A stretch of DNA of 64,000 nt from Bog-532 sp963775825 (GTDB taxonomy: Bacteria > Actinomycetota > Actinomycetes > Streptosporangiales > Streptosporangiaceae), in NCBI GenBank assembly GCA_963775825.1, contig CAVZKY010000040.1, positions 1-64,000 on the forward strand. Direction: 5' to 3'. The notes below the pieces were generated by a model. The model had not been told where the DNA came from, did no database searches, and saw nothing but the letters and a program-made list of their open reading frames with translations. Numbering within the stretch: the first letter of the stretch is position 1; every line of letters begins with the position of its first letter. Below are positions 46,769 through 54,758 of this stretch, in pieces. A program made the position numbers and the translations under genes.

Positions 46769-47026
46769 GCGACTGCGCTCAACCCGCCGGCGGCAACCTG
46801 AGCGAATCGGTTGCGGACCCTCCCCCCTTTTCTGGCAATGTTGGTCGCCGACGGCGATTGCCCTTACCGCAAGGCCCGCTACGGCCAATGTGCGTGCATC
46901 ATTCGCGATTTGCGATGGCCGGGGCCCGTGAGGTGCTGAGCCCGAGAATCGCTGCCAGTAGTCAGACGCAGCGGTCTACGCGACCGGCAGCCCCGCCCGG
47001 TGCGTTCGGCTGAGGAAAGGATCGCC

Positions 47027-47731
47027 TTGTCACGACACCGGACAGGGACTACCAGTACGCGGCGAGGCAGTCGCTTTGTTCGCCGCAGTGGTGTCATTCT
47101 TCCGGCCGCTGGCATCGCCACATTTGCCGTCGCTGCCGTCTCGGTGGCGGCCTGGGTGATGGGGCCTTCCGTATCGGGCGCGTCCGGTGCCGCGGAAGCA
47201 ATTGAGTCAATTCCCAACAGCAAAACTGTCGCCCTGCTCGAGCAGGAGCGCCAGCAGATGATCGTCATGAGCACGGCGTCCCGCACGCTGACCGTGGTGG
47301 CCAAGCCGAAGCTGGCGTCACCCGCCTCAGCTGCGTCTTCGGCGAGCAAGGCGGCCTCAAGCACGGCGTCCGCGGGCGATGCCACCGGCTCCACCACCGG
47401 GGTCTCGGTGCCGCCGGTGGCGCCGCCCGATCCCGGTACGGCCCAGTCGATCGCCTACGGGCTGCTGGCCAGTTTCGGCTTTTCGACGTCACAATTCGGG
47501 TGCCTTCAGGACCTGTGGCAGCGGGAAAGCGGCTGGTCCTATGACGCGGAGAATCCCAGCGGTGCTTACGGTATTCCGCAGTCCCTGCCCGGATCCAAAA
47601 TGGCCGCCGCGGGCGCGGACTGGCAGACCGACCCGCGGACGCAGATCACCTGGGGCCTCGGCTACATAAAGGACGTTTACGGGTCGCCGTGCGCCGCGTG
47701 GGATTTCGAGCTGGCGAACAACTACTACTGA
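47027..47731 (+). CDS. secreted lytic-transglycosylase-like protein (paralogue 1)
   Basis: TTG 47027, preceded by GAGGAAAGG, is preferred to GTG 47000 because the paralogue at 48340 starts in the same way (both SRHR). The 234-residue product has a basic N-terminus, a hydrophobic segment (SGVILPAAGIATFAVAAVSV), a short coiled or Ala/Ser-rich linker and a C-terminal lysozyme-fold domain of about 85 residues: FGCLQDLWQRESGWSYDAEN, PSGAYGIPQSLPGSKMA and ITWGLGYIKDVYGSPCAAW. The glutamate in WQRESGW is the likely catalytic acid and two cysteines could pair. It should cut or remodel peptidoglycan outside the membrane. Its 5' leader is about 250 bases. Confidence 0.85.
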   Translation: MSRHRTGTTSTRRGSRFVRRSGVILPAAGIATFAVAAVSVAAWVMGPSVSGASGAAEAIESIPNSKTVALLEQERQQMIVMSTASRTLTVVAKPKLASPASAASSASKAASSTASAGDATGSTTGVSVPPVAPPDPGTAQSIAYGLLASFGFSTSQFGCLQDLWQRESGWSYDAENPSGAYGIPQSLPGSKMAAAGADWQTDPRTQITWGLGYIKDVYGSPCAAWDFELANNYY

Positions 47732-47933
47732 GCGGCGCCCCCTGCTCATCGAGGCGGGCTGGCGCGGGCGGCTGGCCGCGCTGCGGCCCGGACGCTAGCC
47801 GGTAAAGGCTGCATTAGCTTCTGCCGACGCATGATGTCCATGTTTCGGCCCCGAAGTAATAAATTGGTAAGATTACTCCCCGAGTTTATGCTGCTACTTT
47901 GCGTCTAATCAAGTATTCCAAATAGCCAAATCG

Positions 47934-47951
47934 ATTACTTTGAGAAGTAAT
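47934..47951 (+). terminator. AT-rich hairpin with T-tail
   Basis: ATTACTT, loop TGAG, AAGTAAT, then TTTT. Weak stem but with a U-tract; about 200 bases past the stop at 47731. It could instead be an operator half of the adjacent repeat block. Confidence 0.4.
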
Positions 47952-47952
47952 T

Positions 47953-47980
47953 TTCAGCATATGTTCAGCAAATATTCAGC
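47953..47980 (+). promoter_or_regulatory. three TTCAGC direct repeats with 11-bp phasing
   Basis: TTCAGC begins at 47953, 47964 and 47975. Exactly one helical turn apart, they resemble direct-repeat boxes of PhoP-type response regulators, whose units also carry TTCA cores at 11-base spacing. Confidence 0.5.
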
Positions 47981-48105
47981 GATCCGGCATGGTCGACACC
48001 GTGCCACTGTAATTCGTTCGTGATGCGCAGGGCCATGATAGCGAGTTACATCTTCGCAGCTCAGAGGCAACGTAGACGGTTTCGGGCCGGATATTTCCAT
48101 GCCCT

Positions 48106-48121
48106 TGTGATCTATATCACA
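48106..48121 (+). promoter_or_regulatory. perfect Crp-type site upstream of transglycosylase-like gene 2
   Basis: TGTGATCTATATCACA is a perfect TGTGA-N6-TCACA palindrome, 218 bases before the TTG start at 48340. The matching site before the paralogue at 46753 makes chance unlikely. Confidence 0.8.
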
Positions 48122-48339
48122 CGCAATTCAGGTATTGTTCGTTCGACTAATCCGGCATTGTGAGTGCATTAGCGCTCAGCTTGTGCGACGACCGCCGCCG
48201 AGTGCGGCCCGGTGCCCTGACCCGCGCCACGTCCACTAGCCATCGCCCTGTCGCACAGCCTGCGACGAGGGCAGTCACGGGCGGAACAACATCGCAGACC
48301 GCGCCCTCCGTTGCGCGCGCGATCAATCGAAAGGTCACC

Positions 48340-49281
48340 TTGTCGCGTCACCGGATCATCAGCCGGAAGCAGAACAAGCTGATCGTCATCACCGCGGCCG
48401 GCACCCTGACGCTGGCCACGGCCGCCTCGGCCGCCGCAGTAGCCTGGCCGTCCGGCGCTCCGGCCACATCAGGCGCGCCGAGCGGCGCCGCCTTCAGCGC
48501 TCTCACCACCCATTCCGGCCAGACCGTGGCCGGTCGGGGCACGCAGCAGACCTACCAGGCCGCCCAGCACTTCAGGGTGGTCGCCGATCACCAGGCCATG
48601 GCGACCATGGTCGCGCATCAGCAGGCGGTGGCGCATCAGGCGGCCGTCGCGCAGGCAGCGAGGCGCCAGGCCCAGGCCGAACTCACCGCGAAGCAGGAAG
48701 CCGCGCGCAAAGCGGCTCAGCAGGAATCGGGCCAGTGGACGGCTACTCAGCAGACCGCCAGCCCGACGGCGGCCAGCAGCCCGCCCACCGCGTCTGGATC
48801 ACCCCAGTCGATCGCGCAGGCCATGCTGGGCTCATTCGGCTGGTCCGCCAGCCAGTTCTCCTGCCTGGAGCCGCTGTGGGCCGGCGAGAGTGGCTGGAGC
48901 GTGACCGCGAGCAATCCGTCCACCGGGGCCTACGGCATACCGCAGGCGATGCCAGGCTCGAAGATGGCCAGCGCCGGCCCCGACTGGCAGGCCAGCGCGG
49001 CCACCCAGATCCGCTGGGGCCTGGGTTACATCAAGAGCACCTACGGGTCGCCGTGCGCCGCCCGGAGCCACGAGGAGGCCGACGGCTGGTACTCAGCCGG
49101 CTGCCAGGCTGAGCGCCGCCGGTCCCCGCAGAACTGTCCGGGGAGCGCGGGTCCGGGAGTTCGGCGTCCGGCGGCGCGGGTGTCCGGCGGCGCGGGTGTC
49201 CGGCGGCGCGGGCTCAGGGGCTGGGCCGGAACGTCCGCATTGCCTCGTCGAACACGCCCAGGTTGCTGGTCCACGCCGTAG
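48340..49281 (+). CDS. secreted lytic-transglycosylase-like protein (paralogue 2)
   Basis: TTG 48340 follows GAAAGG and gives SRHRIISRKQNKLIVITAAG then TLTLATAASAAAVAW, a signal peptide. An Ala/Gln-rich helical segment (AVAHQAAVAQAARRQAQAEL) precedes the lysozyme-fold domain FSCLEPLWAGESGWSVTASN, TGAYGIPQAMPGSKMASAGP and IRWGLGYIKSTYGSPCAARS; the glutamate in GESGW is the likely catalytic acid. Homologues end about at GWY; here the frame runs on for some 65 Arg/Pro-rich residues into the 3' end of the convergent kinase gene, through three 16-base repeats, so a stop codon may have been lost or misread near 49093. The open frame upstream to 48160 is leader. Confidence 0.85.
   Translation: MSRHRIISRKQNKLIVITAAGTLTLATAASAAAVAWPSGAPATSGAPSGAAFSALTTHSGQTVAGRGTQQTYQAAQHFRVVADHQAMATMVAHQQAVAHQAAVAQAARRQAQAELTAKQEAARKAAQQESGQWTATQQTASPTAASSPPTASGSPQSIAQAMLGSFGWSASQFSCLEPLWAGESGWSVTASNPSTGAYGIPQAMPGSKMASAGPDWQASAATQIRWGLGYIKSTYGSPCAARSHEEADGWYSAGCQAERRRSPQNCPGSAGPGVRRPAARVSGGAGVRRRGLRGWAGTSALPRRTRPGCWSTP
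49166..49213. repeat. 16-bp unit repeated three times
   Basis: GTCCGGCGGCGCGGGT starts at 49166, 49182 and 49198 (last base differs in the third). The block ends exactly at the stop codon of the convergent kinase gene. Sixteen is not a multiple of three, so it shifts frame with each unit. Confidence 0.9.
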
Positions 49282-51541
49282 CGACCGACGACAGGTAGAG
49301 CGAGTACGACTGGCGGCCGTTCGCTGTGGACGCGTCGTACATGAGGTCCAGTGCCCGGACCCGGCCGAGGGACGGGTTCAGCCAGGTGAATGCCCACGCG
49401 GCGCCGGCCCCGCCGCGGAGGTTGATCGGCCTGATGATCTGGCCGGCGTAGCCGGGGAACTTGTGCTGCCGCTGGGTCACGGCCGCCAGGTAGCCCGCCT
49501 CCGCGACCATGTCCGCAAACGTATGTGGGGTCAGGTCGATCTGGAGGAAGGCCGCGCCGCCAGGTGCCTCGACGATGATGCCGGTTCCCTGGGTGCTGAC
49601 GCCCCAGCCGTCGGGCACCGCCATCGTGAAGCCGGCGGTCGTGTTGAACTCGGAGGCCGCCACGGTCAGCGTACGGTACCCGGCTGGGACCGGCCCCGTG
49701 CTGGCCGCGCCCGCGACGGCGGTCGCGGGCGACTCAGGCGTCCGGGCGGCCGGGGAGCCGGACTGACCACTCGCCGTGGACACGTCCGTGCGGTGGTGCT
49801 GCCGCCAGGCGATCAGCCCGGCCAGGGCGGCCACGATCAGGACGCAGACCCCGACTGAGATGAGGACGGCCCGGCGCGGCGATCGACGGCGCCCCGCCGC
49901 CGCGGCGGTCATGTCGTCCGTGGGCCCGCCGAGCCCAGCCCCGGTGCCGGTCTCCCAGGCCCGCTCGACGCTGGGCGGCGCGGTGGCACCAAGCTTGGTG
50001 TCGCCCCACGGCCCGCCCGCGTTGCCCGTCCCGGTGTCGCTCCACGGCGGCTGACCGGCGGGTCGCGCCCCGACCGCCGCCGACCGGCCGGAAGGTTCGA
50101 AGAAGCTGGCCGCCGCGGGCGGATCGCCCGTTCCGGCCGTGGCCGGGCCCGCCGGGTTCGCGGCCTGATGGCCCCGCCGGGGCCACGCTCCGCGCCGCAC
50201 CGGTTCCGTCCGTTCGGCGTGCATCGGCAGGTCGACTGAGGTCGGCCCGGCAGCGGGGCCGTCCTGGTCCGGTACCGGCGTGCCGCCGGGCGCGTCCGCG
50301 GCGTCCGGGTAACCGGCGGGGTCCGCTGGGCCCGGCAACCCTGGGCCGCCCGCTGCGCCCGGTCCGGCGGCGAAGGCAGCTGAGCCCAGCAGGCCGGCGA
50401 TGCGGGCGTCCTGCAGGCCGGGAACCGACGCCGGCCGCGCCCCAGCGCCCGCCGGGTTCGGGCTCCTGCTCTGGGCGGCCGGTCCCGCGGCGCTGTCCTG
50501 GGCGGCGGGTCCCGCGGCGCTGTCCTGGGCGGCGGGTCCCGCGGCGCTGTCCTGGGCGGCGGGTCCCGCGGCGCCGTCCTGGTCTGCCGGTCCCTGGCCA
50601 TTGCCCTGGTCCGCCGGGCTGTGCTCACCCTGCGACCCTGGCTCCGGCCGCCGGGGCGGGACGAGCGTGAAGGTGCTCCGCCGGCCTGGGCCGTCCGGGA
50701 GCGGCCCCACGGCGCCGAGCATCCGCGCCGCGGTGGCCGCATCTGGCCGGTCGGCCGGGTTCCGGCGCAGCAGGGCGTCGATGACCGCGCCGAGCCCGGC
50801 GGACACCGGGGCGGTCGGCGGATCGGTGTTGATGATGGCGGACATGGTGGTGATGGCGCCGCCGGCCTTGTCGAACGGCCCGTGTCCCTGCACCGCCGCG
50901 TACAGCGTCGCGCCGAGCGACCACAGATCCGAGGCCGGCGTGGCCGGGTTGCCCTGGATGCGCTCCGGGGCCGTAAAGCCCGGTGACCCCATGACCATGC
51001 CGGTCTGGGTCAGCTTCGGGTCACCCTGGAAGGTCGCGATACCGAAGTCGGTGAGGACCGCCCGGCCGCCATCGGTGAGCAGTACGTTGCTCGGCTTCAC
51101 GTCGCGGTGCAGCACGCCCGCGGCGTGCGCGGTGGCCAGCGCGGACAGCAGCTGGCGGCCCGCCTCGGCCGCCCGGTGCGGTGGCAGCGGGCCGTCCTGC
51201 TCGATGATCTGGTCCAGGGAGCGACCCTCGACGAGCTCCATGATGATCCACGGGCGCCCGTCCTCCTCGGCGACGTCGAACACCGTGACGAGGCCCGGGT
51301 GGCTGAGCCGCGCGGCGGTCCGGGCCTCGCGGTGGGTCCGCTGGAAGGCCTTGCCCCGCTCTTCCGGGGGCAGGCTGTCGCTGATGCGCAGCTCCTTGAC
51401 GGCAACCACGCGGTCCAGGATCTCGTCCCACGCGCGCCAGACCGTCCCCATCGCGCCCCGGCCGATGGTCTCCTCGAGGCGGTAGCGCCCCGCTATGACG
51501 CGCCCCGTGCCCGCCATAGCGTGCATAGCCGGACCATACAA
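49214..51541 (-). CDS. receptor-like serine/threonine protein kinase
   Basis: 775 residues. The kinase domain covers about 10-275: GRYRLEETIGRGAMGTVWRA (Gly-rich loop), VAVKEL (Lys), HRDVKPSNVLL (catalytic loop), LTDFGIATF (DFG), GSPGFTAPERI and SDLWSLGATLYAAVQG. A long Pro/Ala/Gly linker follows with four 27-base repeats (AAGPAAQDS), then a membrane helix near 555-580 (AVLISVGVCVLIVAALAGLI) and an outer domain of about 190 residues ending at FDEAMRTFRPSP. No PASTA repeats are present. The ligand is unknown; similar kinases sense wall state. Start may be at ATG 51517, closer to the fold. Confidence 0.92.
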   Translation of the reverse strand: MYGPAMHAMAGTGRVIAGRYRLEETIGRGAMGTVWRAWDEILDRVVAVKELRISDSLPPEERGKAFQRTHREARTAARLSHPGLVTVFDVAEEDGRPWIIMELVEGRSLDQIIEQDGPLPPHRAAEAGRQLLSALATAHAAGVLHRDVKPSNVLLTDGGRAVLTDFGIATFQGDPKLTQTGMVMGSPGFTAPERIQGNPATPASDLWSLGATLYAAVQGHGPFDKAGGAITTMSAIINTDPPTAPVSAGLGAVIDALLRRNPADRPDAATAARMLGAVGPLPDGPGRRSTFTLVPPRRPEPGSQGEHSPADQGNGQGPADQDGAAGPAAQDSAAGPAAQDSAAGPAAQDSAAGPAAQSRSPNPAGAGARPASVPGLQDARIAGLLGSAAFAAGPGAAGGPGLPGPADPAGYPDAADAPGGTPVPDQDGPAAGPTSVDLPMHAERTEPVRRGAWPRRGHQAANPAGPATAGTGDPPAAASFFEPSGRSAAVGARPAGQPPWSDTGTGNAGGPWGDTKLGATAPPSVERAWETGTGAGLGGPTDDMTAAAAGRRRSPRRAVLISVGVCVLIVAALAGLIAWRQHHRTDVSTASGQSGSPAARTPESPATAVAGAASTGPVPAGYRTLTVAASEFNTTAGFTMAVPDGWGVSTQGTGIIVEAPGGAAFLQIDLTPHTFADMVAEAGYLAAVTQRQHKFPGYAGQIIRPINLRGGAGAAWAFTWLNPSLGRVRALDLMYDASTANGRQSYSLYLSSVATAWTSNLGVFDEAMRTFRPSP
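50475..50582 (-). repeat. 27-bp unit, four copies, in the kinase linker
   Basis: Units at 50475, 50502, 50529 and 50556, nearly identical (plus-strand start GCGGCGGGTCCCGCGGCGCT). They encode repeats of AAGPAAQDS in the cytoplasmic linker before the membrane helix. Confidence 0.92.
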
Positions 51542-51669
51542 CGGGATCCCTATGTGGATCCCTAGGTTGCCGGTGAGAGTTCAATGGGAATTAGGTCACG
51601 CGCTGATCTCCGGGCTGCGTCTCGCTTGTCCCGCCTGGCCGCCCGGCTTACCGGCCGTGCTGGCCACGC

Positions 51670-53325
51670 TCAGCGCGGGGGCCGGCTGCCGATCGTGAGC
51701 GCCGGGCCGGCCGGGTCGGCAAAGAAGTCGTGGCCCTTGTCGTCCACGATGATGAACGCCGGGAAGTCGCGGACCTCTATCTTCCACACCGCCTCCATGC
51801 CGAGTTCCGGGTACTCCAGGACCTCGACGTGGGTGATGCAGTCCTGGGCCAGCCGCGCCGCCGACCCGCCGATCGAGCCGAGGTAGAAGCCGCCGTGCCG
51901 CTGGCACGCCTGCGTCACCGCCGCCGACCGGTTGCCCTTGGCCAGCATCACGTACGACCCGCCTGCCGCCTGGAAGCGCTCCACGTAGGAGTCCATCCGG
52001 CCGGCGGTGGTCGGCCCGAAGGAGCCGGACGCATACCCGGCGGGCGTCTTGGCCGGCCCGGCGTAATAGACGGCATGGTCGCGAAGGTAGGCGGGCAGCG
52101 GCTCACCTGCGTCGAGCCGCTCGGCGATCTTGGCGTGCGCGATGTCGCGGGCCACGACGAGCGGGCCGGACAGGGACAGCCGGGTGCGGATGGGGTACTT
52201 GGTGAGCTCGGCACGGATCTCGCCCATCGGCCGGTTCAGGTCGAGGCGCACCACTCCGGCCTCAGCCTCGGCGTCCGATGCCGTTGGGTCGGGGAGGTAC
52301 TGGGCCGGGTCGGTTTCGAGCTGCTCGAGGAACACTCCCTCCGGTGTGATCTTGCCCAGCGCCTGGCGGTCGGCCGAGCAGGACACCGCGATGGCGACCG
52401 GCAGGGACGCGCCGTGCCGGGGCAGCCGGATCACCCGGGCGTCATGGCAGAAGTACTTGCCGCCGAACTGGGCGCCGATACCGATCCGCCGGGTGATATC
52501 GAGCACCTGCTGCTCGAGCTCCAGATCGCGGAAGCCATGCCCGGACGGTGACCCCTCCTTCGGCAGGCTGTCCAGATAGCGGGCCGAGGCGTACTTGGCC
52601 GTCTTCAGCGCGAACTCGGCGCTGGTGCCGCCGACCACGATGGCGAGGTGGTAGGGCGGGCAGGCGGCCGTGCCCAGCGACCTGATCTTCTCCTCCAGGA
52701 AAGCGAGCATCCGGTCGGGGTTGAGCACCGCCTTAGTCTCCTGGTACAAGAACGACTTGTTCGCCGATCCGCCGCCCTTCGCCATGAACAGGAACTTGTA
52801 CGTGCCGCCCCCGGTCGCGTAGATCTCGATCTGAGCCGGCAGGTTGCTTCCCGTGTTGCGTTCCTCCCACATGGTCAGCGGGGCCATCTGCGAGTAACGG
52901 AGGTTCAGCGAGGTGTAAGCGTCGTAGACACCGCGTGCGATGTGTTCCTCGTCACACCCGTCGGTGAGGACCTGCCCGCCGCGCTTGCCCATAACGATGG
53001 CCGTCCCGGTGTCCTGGCACATCGGCAGCACCCCGCCCGCCGCGATGCACGCGTTCTTCAGCAGGTCCCGCGCGACATAGCGGTCATTCGGGCTAGCCTC
53101 GGGATCGTCGAGGATGGAGCGGAGCTGGCTGAGGTGCGAGGGCCGCAGCAGGTGGGCGATGTCGTGCATCGCGGCGCTGGTCAGCTGAGTCAGGACCGCC
53201 GGGTCGACCTCGGTGAACGTTTTGCCGAGCGCCTGGCGGGTAGCCACGCCGTCCTCGGTGATCAGCCGGTAGGTGGTGTCATCCGCCCCCAGGGGCAGCA
53301 GGTCCGAGTAGCTGAAATCAGGCAT
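51670..53325 (-). CDS. class I (iron-sulfur) fumarate hydratase
   Basis: 551 residues, the length of single-chain class I fumarases. Seen are GGVLPMCQDTGTAIVMGKRG (cluster cysteine), MAPLTMWEERNTGSNLPAQI, FLFMAKGGGSANKSFLYQET, ACPPYHLAIVVGGTSAEFAL (second cysteine), KYFCHDARVIRLPRHGASLP (third), then the beta-subunit part with LSLSGPLVVARDIAHAKI, YYAGPAKTPAGYASGSFGPT and TAGRMDSYVERF. It interconverts fumarate and malate in the TCA cycle. In many actinomycetes this gene neighbours glpX; here about 9 kb separates them. The divergent stressosome-like gene starts 257 bases away. Confidence 0.95.
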   Translation of the reverse strand: MPDFSYSDLLPLGADDTTYRLITEDGVATRQALGKTFTEVDPAVLTQLTSAAMHDIAHLLRPSHLSQLRSILDDPEASPNDRYVARDLLKNACIAAGGVLPMCQDTGTAIVMGKRGGQVLTDGCDEEHIARGVYDAYTSLNLRYSQMAPLTMWEERNTGSNLPAQIEIYATGGGTYKFLFMAKGGGSANKSFLYQETKAVLNPDRMLAFLEEKIRSLGTAACPPYHLAIVVGGTSAEFALKTAKYASARYLDSLPKEGSPSGHGFRDLELEQQVLDITRRIGIGAQFGGKYFCHDARVIRLPRHGASLPVAIAVSCSADRQALGKITPEGVFLEQLETDPAQYLPDPTASDAEAEAGVVRLDLNRPMGEIRAELTKYPIRTRLSLSGPLVVARDIAHAKIAERLDAGEPLPAYLRDHAVYYAGPAKTPAGYASGSFGPTTAGRMDSYVERFQAAGGSYVMLAKGNRSAAVTQACQRHGGFYLGSIGGSAARLAQDCITHVEVLEYPELGMEAVWKIEVRDFPAFIIVDDKGHDFFADPAGPALTIGSRPPR

Positions 53326-53582
53326 CTTGGCAGGCCTTATGTGTCCTCGTGGGTTAACCGTGATTATTTACCAGCTTAGAGGGCGCCCGCTGGACGCGAG
53401 CCGGCGGTGACCGCGACGAATCACCGGCGTGTGGGCTCGCGGTGGCCGGCACCTCGTTAAGATTTGTCGCGCGGCAAACGTGCGATGAGCGATCATGAGG
53501 GCACTCGCGTCGGCGGCGCGCCGCATGCGCGGGAGCGGGTGTCCTCCAGCGACGTGGAACGACGGGAGACAGAGCGGAGGAC

Positions 53583-54758
53583 ATGAGCGTGACTTCTGTG
53601 GGTGAGGCCACCGACGCCGCCACGCTGATGTCGGTGCTCAGCCAGATCGTCGCCGAGATCGGCGAGCTCCGGGGGCCCGTCAAGGCCGTCTTCGACGAGG
53701 CCCCGGACGCGGCGATGGTGCCGACCGCGCTGGTGACGGCATCTGAGGTGGTCGGCGCGCTCCGCGTCGCGGCGGTAGTGGCCCTGCTCAACGAGAGCGA
53801 CGATGCGGTGGCCCGGCAGCGTCAGGAGCTCCTGGAGACCACGACGCCCGTCATCCGGCTGTGGGATGTGGCCATGCAGGTGTCCTCCGGCGGTATCCGC
53901 GGGGTCATCCTCGACGTCTCCGGAGTCATGATCGTCGACTCCTACCTGGCCCGGGTGCTGACCGAGATCGCCGCCGACTGCACCCTGCTGGGCGCGGGCA
54001 CCGTCGTGGCCGGCATCCAGCCTGCGGTCGCGATCACGCTGGTCGAGATGGGGCTGCGGCTGGACGGTGCGCGGATGGCCCGCTCCCTGGAGGCCGCCCT
54101 GGCCATGTTCGACGACCCGGGCCAGGCCGCCGGCCAGGGCCCTGGTGCCCAGGTCGGCGGCATCCTTTCCGCCCGGCCCGGCGAGGACGAGAGCGGCGAC
54201 GGCTGGTCTGCCTGGTGGGACCCGGACGGCCTGAGCGTGGCCATCGTGGACGGTCTCGGGCACGGTCCCATCGCGGCTGAGGCCCGGGACGCCGGCCTGC
54301 GCGCGGCGGCCAGCGACGTCTCCGCTGAGCCCGCCGCGCTCCTCGCCGGGATGGACCGCCAGCTGTCGGGCGGCCGCGGGGCCGTGGCCGCCGCGGCCCG
54401 GCTGGCTCACGGCAAGCTCGCGTTCTGCGGGGTCGGCAACATCGGCGCCCGGGTCGGCAGCGGCAGCCGCGCGCACGGTCTGGTGTCCAGCCTCGGCACC
54501 CTGGGGCTCAATCAGCGGGTCCGGCCCGTCGCCACGATGTTTCCCTGGGGGGCCGGCAGCGTGTTCATCGCCCACAGCGACGGGGTTCGGCCCGGCTCGG
54601 ATCTGTCCCGCTATCCCGGGCTCGCCGGCCACGACCCGGCCATCATGGCCGCGCTCGTCTGGCGGGACGCGGTGACCCGCACCGACGACGCCGCTGTGGT
54701 CGTGCTGCTTCCCGCTGCGGCGGACCGGACCGCGGGCCCTGCGGCGGGCCGGGCGTGA
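53583..54758 (+). CDS. STAS domain - RsbX-type phosphatase fusion (stressosome-like)
   Basis: 391 residues. Residues 1-95 resemble the start of an RsbR co-antagonist (RQRQELLETTTPVIRLWD). It then runs directly into an RsbS-like STAS core (GVILDVSGVMIVDSYLARVL, GTVVAGIQPAVAITLVEMGL) where the phosphorylatable Ser in VDS is kept. From about residue 200 a PP2C-like domain follows (VAIVDGLGHGPIAAEARDAG, FCGVGNIGARVG, VFIAHSDGV, TRTDDAAVVVLL), as in RsbX. The RsbT kinase that should sit between RsbS and RsbX is missing. It may be a collapsed rsbR-S-T-X operon or a real fusion. GGAGG precedes ATG; GTGA couples it to the next gene. Confidence 0.78.
   Translation: MSVTSVGEATDAATLMSVLSQIVAEIGELRGPVKAVFDEAPDAAMVPTALVTASEVVGALRVAAVVALLNESDDAVARQRQELLETTTPVIRLWDVAMQVSSGGIRGVILDVSGVMIVDSYLARVLTEIAADCTLLGAGTVVAGIQPAVAITLVEMGLRLDGARMARSLEAALAMFDDPGQAAGQGPGAQVGGILSARPGEDESGDGWSAWWDPDGLSVAIVDGLGHGPIAAEARDAGLRAAASDVSAEPAALLAGMDRQLSGGRGAVAAAARLAHGKLAFCGVGNIGARVGSGSRAHGLVSSLGTLGLNQRVRPVATMFPWGAGSVFIAHSDGVRPGSDLSRYPGLAGHDPAIMAALVWRDAVTRTDDAAVVVLLPAAADRTAGPAAGRA

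Larger units (their letters stand above)
47732..48105. other. AT-rich intergenic region with phased repeats
   Basis: From about 47840 to 48010 the DNA is strikingly AT-rich for this genome. It contains ATTACTT-TGAG-AAGTAAT (47934-47951) followed by TTTT, which may be the terminator of the first transglycosylase gene, and the three phased TTCAGC units at 47953-47980. No gene is seen. Confidence 0.6.

Noticed and set aside
46769..47026. ydaO (c-di-AMP) riboswitch in the transglycosylase leader
   Set aside because: Some fragments look suggestive (GCGCTCAACC, GAGCCCGAGAATC) but the conserved core could not be aligned by eye; left as a check rather than a feature.
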